Source of the DNA: an uncultured Clostridia bacterium
Lineage (GTDB): Bacteria; Bacillota; Clostridia; Oscillospirales; Oscillospiraceae
Assembly (NCBI GenBank): GCA_946006895.1
Contig: CAMFZO010000013.1
Coordinates: forward strand, 1 to 17,370
Direction: 5' to 3'
Length of the DNA stretch: 17,370 bases
Shown here: positions 14,115 through 17,370 of the stretch, in pieces
Position numbering within the stretch: position 1 is the stretch's first letter
How the letters are laid out: each line of letters opens with the position of its first letter
Made by a program: the position numbers and the translations under genes
The notes under the pieces: model-generated
Seen by the model: only the letters and a program-made list of their open reading frames with translations
The model's database searches: none
What the model was told of the DNA's origin: nothing

Positions 14115-15404
14115 ATGTTAGACATCAAGCGAATCAAGGACGACCCCAACGGTGTCAAGGCCGGACTGCGGGCCAAGGAAGTGGACTGCGACGCCCAGAT
14201 CGACCGCATTTTGGAGCTGGACGCCCAGCGCCGCGCACTGATCCTGGAGACGGAGAGCGGAAAGGCCGAGCAGAACCGGGTCTCCAAGGAGATCCCCATG
14301 AAAAAGAAGGCCGGCGAGGACGTGACGCCTATTTTCAAGCGCATGGCCGAGCTGAAGGCCATGATCGCCGAAAATGACAAGCGGCTGACGGACGTGGAGG
14401 CGGAATACCGGACCCTGATGCTGTCCCTGCCCAATCTGCCGGACCCGGATCTGAAGCCCGGCGGCAAGGAGAACAACGAGCCGCTGCGCTACTACGGTCA
14501 GCCCCATTCCTTTGATTTCACGCCCAAGCATCATGTGGATCTGTGCACGGACCTGGGCCTCATCGACTATGAACGGGGCACCAAGCTGGCAGGCTCCGGC
14601 TTCTGGGTCTACCGGGGCCTCGGCGCGCAGTTGGAGTGGGCGCTGTTGAATTATTTCATGGACTGCCACCTGCGCGACGGCTATGAAATGGTCATCCTGC
14701 CCCATATGCTGGAGTACCAGTGCGGCGAGACAGCGGGACAGTTCCCCAAGTTCGCCGACGAGGTCTATAAGATCGAGAACCCCACCGACGACCGGATGCA
14801 CTTCATGCTTCCCACGGCGGAGACGGCTCTGGCCAGCCTCCACCGCAACGAAATTCTGTCGGAGGCCGATCTGCCCCACAAGCTCTTTGCCTACACGCCC
14901 TGCTTCCGCCGGGAGGCAGGCTCCCACCGGGCCGATGAGCGCGGCATGGTCCGCGGCCACCAGTTCAATAAGATCGAGATGTTCCAGTACACCCTGCCGG
15001 AGAAGTCCGACGAAGCCTTTGAGGAGCTGGTCACCAAGGCCGAGGAGCTGGTCAAGGGCCTGGGCTTCCATTTCCGCACGGTGAAGCTGGCGGCGGGGGA
15101 CTGCTCGGCCTCCATGGCCCGGACCTACGACATCGAGATCCAGATCCCGTCCATGAACGGCTACAAGGAGGTTTCCTCCGTGTCCAACGCCCGGGATTAT
15201 CAGGCGCGGCGCGGCAACATCCGCTTCCGCCGCGAGGCCACGGGCAAGACGGAATTCGTCCACACCCTCAACGGCTCCGGTCTGGCCACCTCGAGAATTT
15301 TCCCGGCCATGGTGGAGCAGAACCAGAGAGCCGACGGCAGCGTCGTCGTGCCGGAGGTCCTGCGGAAATACCTGGGCGGCCTGGAAGTCATCGGGAAGAA
15401 ATGA
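14115..15404 (+). CDS. serS: Seryl-tRNA synthetase
   Basis: This 429-residue class II synthetase charges tRNA-Ser. The N-terminal antiparallel coiled-coil arm (about 26-105) grips the tRNA long variable arm. Motif 2 is FRREAGSHRADERGMVRGHQF (264-284) and motif 3 is NGSGLATSR with Arg394. TAETALA (234-240) is the serine/ATP-site segment. Between motifs 2 and 3 the protein reads GDCSASMARTYDIE and SSVSNARDYQARR, where most bacterial SerRS have GDMGFAAAKTYD and SSCSNCEDFQARR, so it belongs to a divergent branch. I chose the ATG at 14115 because AGGAG ends 8 nt upstream; the in-frame GTG at 14106 overlaps that site. Confidence 0.96.
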   Translation: MLDIKRIKDDPNGVKAGLRAKEVDCDAQIDRILELDAQRRALILETESGKAEQNRVSKEIPMKKKAGEDVTPIFKRMAELKAMIAENDKRLTDVEAEYRTLMLSLPNLPDPDLKPGGKENNEPLRYYGQPHSFDFTPKHHVDLCTDLGLIDYERGTKLAGSGFWVYRGLGAQLEWALLNYFMDCHLRDGYEMVILPHMLEYQCGETAGQFPKFADEVYKIENPTDDRMHFMLPTAETALASLHRNEILSEADLPHKLFAYTPCFRREAGSHRADERGMVRGHQFNKIEMFQYTLPEKSDEAFEELVTKAEELVKGLGFHFRTVKLAAGDCSASMARTYDIEIQIPSMNGYKEVSSVSNARDYQARRGNIRFRREATGKTEFVHTLNGSGLATSRIFPAMVEQNQRADGSVVVPEVLRKYLGGLEVIGKK

Positions 15405-15500
15405 TCCTTAGCCGTGGCCGTATCCATCTGCACGTCGCTGTGCCCTATGAACCCTGTTCGTAAAAATCTTATATAAATCGAAAGAAAGGAGAAATGTAAC

Positions 15501-15962
15501 ATGGCAAAAGAGGGAAAGAAAAAGTGTAAGCTGCTGCAGGAATTTAAAGACTTTGCCGTAAAGGGCAATATGTTCGACATGGCCATCGGCGTCATCATCG
15601 GCGCTGTGTTTAAGGATCTTGTCAACTCCTTTACCAACAACATCATCATGCCGATCATTTCCATTTTCACCGGCAGCATCGACTTTTCCAGTTGGAAGAT
15701 CACGCTGCCTTCCATCTTCGGCGACAAGATCGACCCGGAGACCGGCGCGGTGGTCGCCAACACTCTGAATTTCGGTGATTTTCTTTCCAGCGTCATCAGC
15801 TTCCTGATTCTGGCCTTTGTGATCTTTATGATGGTTAAGGGCGTCAACAAGCTCCGCGAGCTTGGCAAAAAGAAGGAAGAGGAAGAGGCGCCGGCAGATC
15901 CCGAGCCCTCTGCTGAGGAAAAACTCCTCACAGAGATCCGCGACCTTCTGAAAGACAAGTAA
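15501..15962 (+). CDS. mscL: Large-conductance mechanosensitive channel
   Basis: This 153-residue protein forms the pentameric MscL safety valve that opens under hypo-osmotic membrane tension. It has the amphipathic N-terminal helix, KDFAVKGNMFDMAIGVIIGAVFKDLVNSF (17-45) as the pore-lining first transmembrane helix, a periplasmic loop (about 60-90), a second transmembrane helix (about 92-113) and an acidic cytosolic tail (119-153). The tail carries an EEEEAPADPEP linker before the final helix. Length is slightly above the usual 130-150. AAAGGAG lies 9 nt before the ATG. The gene follows serS after 96 nt and has its own terminator. Confidence 0.96.
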   Translation: MAKEGKKKCKLLQEFKDFAVKGNMFDMAIGVIIGAVFKDLVNSFTNNIIMPIISIFTGSIDFSSWKITLPSIFGDKIDPETGAVVANTLNFGDFLSSVISFLILAFVIFMMVKGVNKLRELGKKKEEEEAPADPEPSAEEKLLTEIRDLLKDK

Positions 15963-15969
15963 AATACCG

Positions 15970-16022
15970 AAACAGCCGCAAGCCCCGGAACGACATTCTG
16001 ACCGTGGCCTGTGGCTGTTTTT
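15970..16022 (+). terminator. mscL terminator
   Basis: AAACAGCC (15970-15977) pairs with GGCTGTTT (16013-16020), followed by further T. The inner part can also pair through GCC/GGC. It starts 8 nt after the mscL stop. Confidence 0.7.
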
Positions 16023-16111
16023 GCTTGAAAGGGGGCTTGAAATAGGACAAATTGCGCCGTGAAAAACGGCGGGAGCTTTCGGGCTTGAAGGGGACGAACC
16101 TTGTAGACTCC

Positions 16112-16156
16112 TGTCGAAATTCGTGATTTTGCATAAAGTTGTCGATTTTTGTCGAG
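16112..16156 (+). promoter_or_regulatory. Three 0A boxes upstream of spo0A
   Basis: TGTCGAA (16112-16118) is a perfect Spo0A-binding box (consensus TGNCGAA). TTGTCGAT (16139-16146) and TTGTCGAG (16149-16156) each match six of seven core bases and are exactly 10 nt apart, one helical turn, as in tandem 0A sites. They lie just upstream of the candidate spo0A promoter, which suggests autoregulation. Confidence 0.65.
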
Positions 16157-16186
16157 AGAAAATTGGCTATTTTCCCAAAAACTGCC

Positions 16187-16215
16187 TTGCAAAACCACGA
16201 ACGGTATGATAAATT
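16187..16215 (+). promoter_or_regulatory. Candidate spo0A promoter
   Basis: TTGCAA (16187-16192) and TAAATT (16210-16215) are 17 nt apart. A TATGAT at 16205-16210 is an alternative -10 without a well-spaced -35. I found no clear sigma-H promoter. The rest of the 305-nt gap from 15963 holds the mscL terminator, a small CGCCGT/ACGGCG hairpin near 16052 and the 0A boxes. Confidence 0.4.
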
Positions 16216-16267
16216 AAAACTACCGATTTTGCAAGATACGGAGTTCAAGGAGGAGGAATGAAAAAGT

Positions 16268-17044
16268 ATGGAAAAAATGTATCGTGTCCTGCTTGCAAAC
16301 AGCAGCGAGGCCTATTCACAGGACCTGTCTGCTGTGCTCAAGCAGTCCGACCGGTACGCAGTTGTCGGTACGGCGAATGACGGCCTACACGCCATCGAGC
16401 TTTTGCGCGAGACGAAGCCGGATTTCCTCGTTGTTGATACCATGCTGCCCCAGGCGGACGGCGTGGCTGTGCTGAAGGCGGCAAATGCTCTGGAAAAGAA
16501 ACCGATGCTCCTGGTACTGGCGGATTTCATGACTGAGTTTGTGTCGAATCTGCTCGTAACGTTGGGAGTGCAGTATGTTCTGCTCAAACCCTGTACGTCC
16601 AGAGCGGTGCTGGAACGGCTGGACGCCATGCGCGACAGCCTGACGCCGAGGTCGCCCTACCTTCGTTCGCGGGAGGCGAACGTGGAGGCGATGGTGACGT
16701 CGATGATCCACGAGATCGGTGTTCCGGCCCACATCAAGGGCTATCAGTACCTGCGCGAGGCGATCATCATCGCTGTCAACGACATGGAGGTCATCAACGC
16801 CATTACCAAGGTGCTCTATCCGCAGGTGGCCAAGACCTTTGCGACCACGCCGTCACGGGTGGAGCGGGCCATCCGCCATGCCATCGAGGTGGCCTGGGAC
16901 CGGGGCGATCTGGAGACGCTTCAGCGCTTCTTCGGCTATACCGTGTCCAACACGAAGGGCAAACCAACCAACAGCGAATTTATCGCGCTTATCGCAGACA
17001 AGCTGCAGCTTCAGCTCAAGCGCATGGAGCCGGTAGCGATATAG
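16268..17044 (+). CDS. spo0A: Sporulation master regulator Spo0A with an atypical receiver
   Basis: This 258-residue protein has a response-regulator receiver domain (about 1-122), a short linker, and the Spo0A-specific DNA-binding domain (about 140-255). That domain is nearly identical in pattern to B. subtilis Spo0A: HEIGVPAHIKGYQYLREAI, PSRVERAIRHAIEVAW, and FGYTVSNTKGKPTNSEFIA. The phospho-acceptor Asp57 (VVDTMLPQADG) and Lys107 (LKP) are kept. The acidic pair that normally binds magnesium (Asp10-Asp11 in B. subtilis) is replaced by Asn11-Ser12, and the switch Thr by Ala85 (LADF for LTAF). Phosphorylation is therefore expected to be altered or weak. The ATG has a strong AAGGAGGAGG 11 nt upstream. 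The gene is alone, not beside spoIVB as in many Firmicutes. Confidence 0.95.
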   Translation: MEKMYRVLLANSSEAYSQDLSAVLKQSDRYAVVGTANDGLHAIELLRETKPDFLVVDTMLPQADGVAVLKAANALEKKPMLLVLADFMTEFVSNLLVTLGVQYVLLKPCTSRAVLERLDAMRDSLTPRSPYLRSREANVEAMVTSMIHEIGVPAHIKGYQYLREAIIIAVNDMEVINAITKVLYPQVAKTFATTPSRVERAIRHAIEVAWDRGDLETLQRFFGYTVSNTKGKPTNSEFIALIADKLQLQLKRMEPVAI

Positions 17045-17071
17045 AGCATAGGCTCACGGCAGCCCAGAATA

Positions 17072-17118
17072 CTGCCCCCGGATGGTGGAACAAGCCACCG
17101 CCCGGGGGCAGAATTTTT
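17072..17118 (+). terminator. spo0A terminator
   Basis: A 10-bp perfect stem CTGCCCCCGG/CCGGGGGCAG (17072-17081 and 17102-17111) with an inner GGTGG/CCACC pairing is followed by AATTTTT. It begins 27 nt after the spo0A stop. Confidence 0.9.
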
Positions 17119-17138
17119 GTATGGGGGATACTTTCGTG

Positions 17139-17348
17139 GGGTGGACAACTCTGTCCGCCCTAAGCTGCCGCAGGCAGCTTCTTGACTAAGGGCTAAGAGC
17201 TAAGAGTGAATGACTGTGGTGTGCGCTCCGCGCACGATTTAAATTTTTTAGTGAACAGTGAACGGTGAAAAGTGAATAGTGAATAACGGATGTGTCTGCT
17301 TCGCAGACAAATTAGAATAACGGCACGGCAGAGTCGCCGTGCCCTACG
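17139..17348. repeat. Mosaic palindromic repeat, copies 4 and 5
   Basis: No gene lies between the spo0A terminator and the window end. The stretch holds an 8-bp hairpin with G-U pairing and loop AACTCT (17139-17160), an 8-bp AAGCTGCC stem with loop GCA (17162-17180), short CTAAGAG repeats, and a GTGCGC/GCGCAC hairpin (17221-17235). GTGAA-type heptads follow (17251-17285), then a GTCTGC/GCAGAC hairpin with loop TTC (17294-17308). After a 12-nt spacer comes an 8-bp GGCACGGC stem with loop AGAGTC (17322-17343), followed by CTACG. The part from 17264 repeats 4460-4504 in reverse. Confidence 0.75.
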
Positions 17349-17370
17349 GACACGAAACGAGCTTTCACTG

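Noticed and set aside
14118..15263. Minus-strand open frame of 381 codons opposite serS
   Set aside because: It is a shadow of the complete SerRS gene, with no recognisable domain in its translation.

Overview
The window looks like chromosomal DNA from a GC-rich, spore-forming Clostridia, probably Oscillospiraceae-like. The basis is strong AGGAGG ribosome sites, a Spo0A gene, parA/parB with Firmicute-type parS sites, a clostridial CODH/ACS locus, and dispersed TTCAC/GTGAA heptads and small palindromes between genes. The genus cannot be fixed from the sequence alone.

Layout. (1) 1-3614, minus strand: the upstream end of a Wood-Ljungdahl carbonyl-branch operon, with CO dehydrogenase (cooS/acsA), its nickel-insertion ATPase (cooC) and the start of acetyl-CoA synthase (acsB), which runs off the left edge. 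cooS has a good sigma-A promoter and a structured leader of about 220 nt. The cooC-acsB gap is filled with hairpins. (2) 3871-4649: no gene, a mosaic of palindromes and a 12-unit heptad array. (3) 4650-8023, plus strand: an unassigned lipoprotein, then an MBOAT O-acyltransferase and its DHHW/AlgJ-like partner, a likely cell-envelope polymer acylation pair. (4) 8091-10080, minus strand: a YfcE-like phosphoesterase and an RlmD/RlmCD-type 23S rRNA uracil methyltransferase. (5) 10208-15404, plus strand: a PflX-like radical SAM protein, lexA, parA, parB, a small membrane/coiled-coil protein and serS. One perfect parS lies before rlmD and another between lexA and parA. This arrangement is typical of origin-proximal clostridial DNA. 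(6) 15501-17044: mscL and spo0A, the latter preceded by 0A boxes. (7) 17045-17370: the spo0A terminator and another mosaic repeat cluster.

Most notable: Spo0A has lost the acidic pair and the switch Thr of its receiver but keeps the phospho-acceptor Asp and an intact DNA-binding domain. The parS between lexA and parA forms the core of a 34-nt terminator-like hairpin. The intergenic palindromes form families whose stems change in a compensatory way around conserved loops and fixed spacers, which points to selection on fold.
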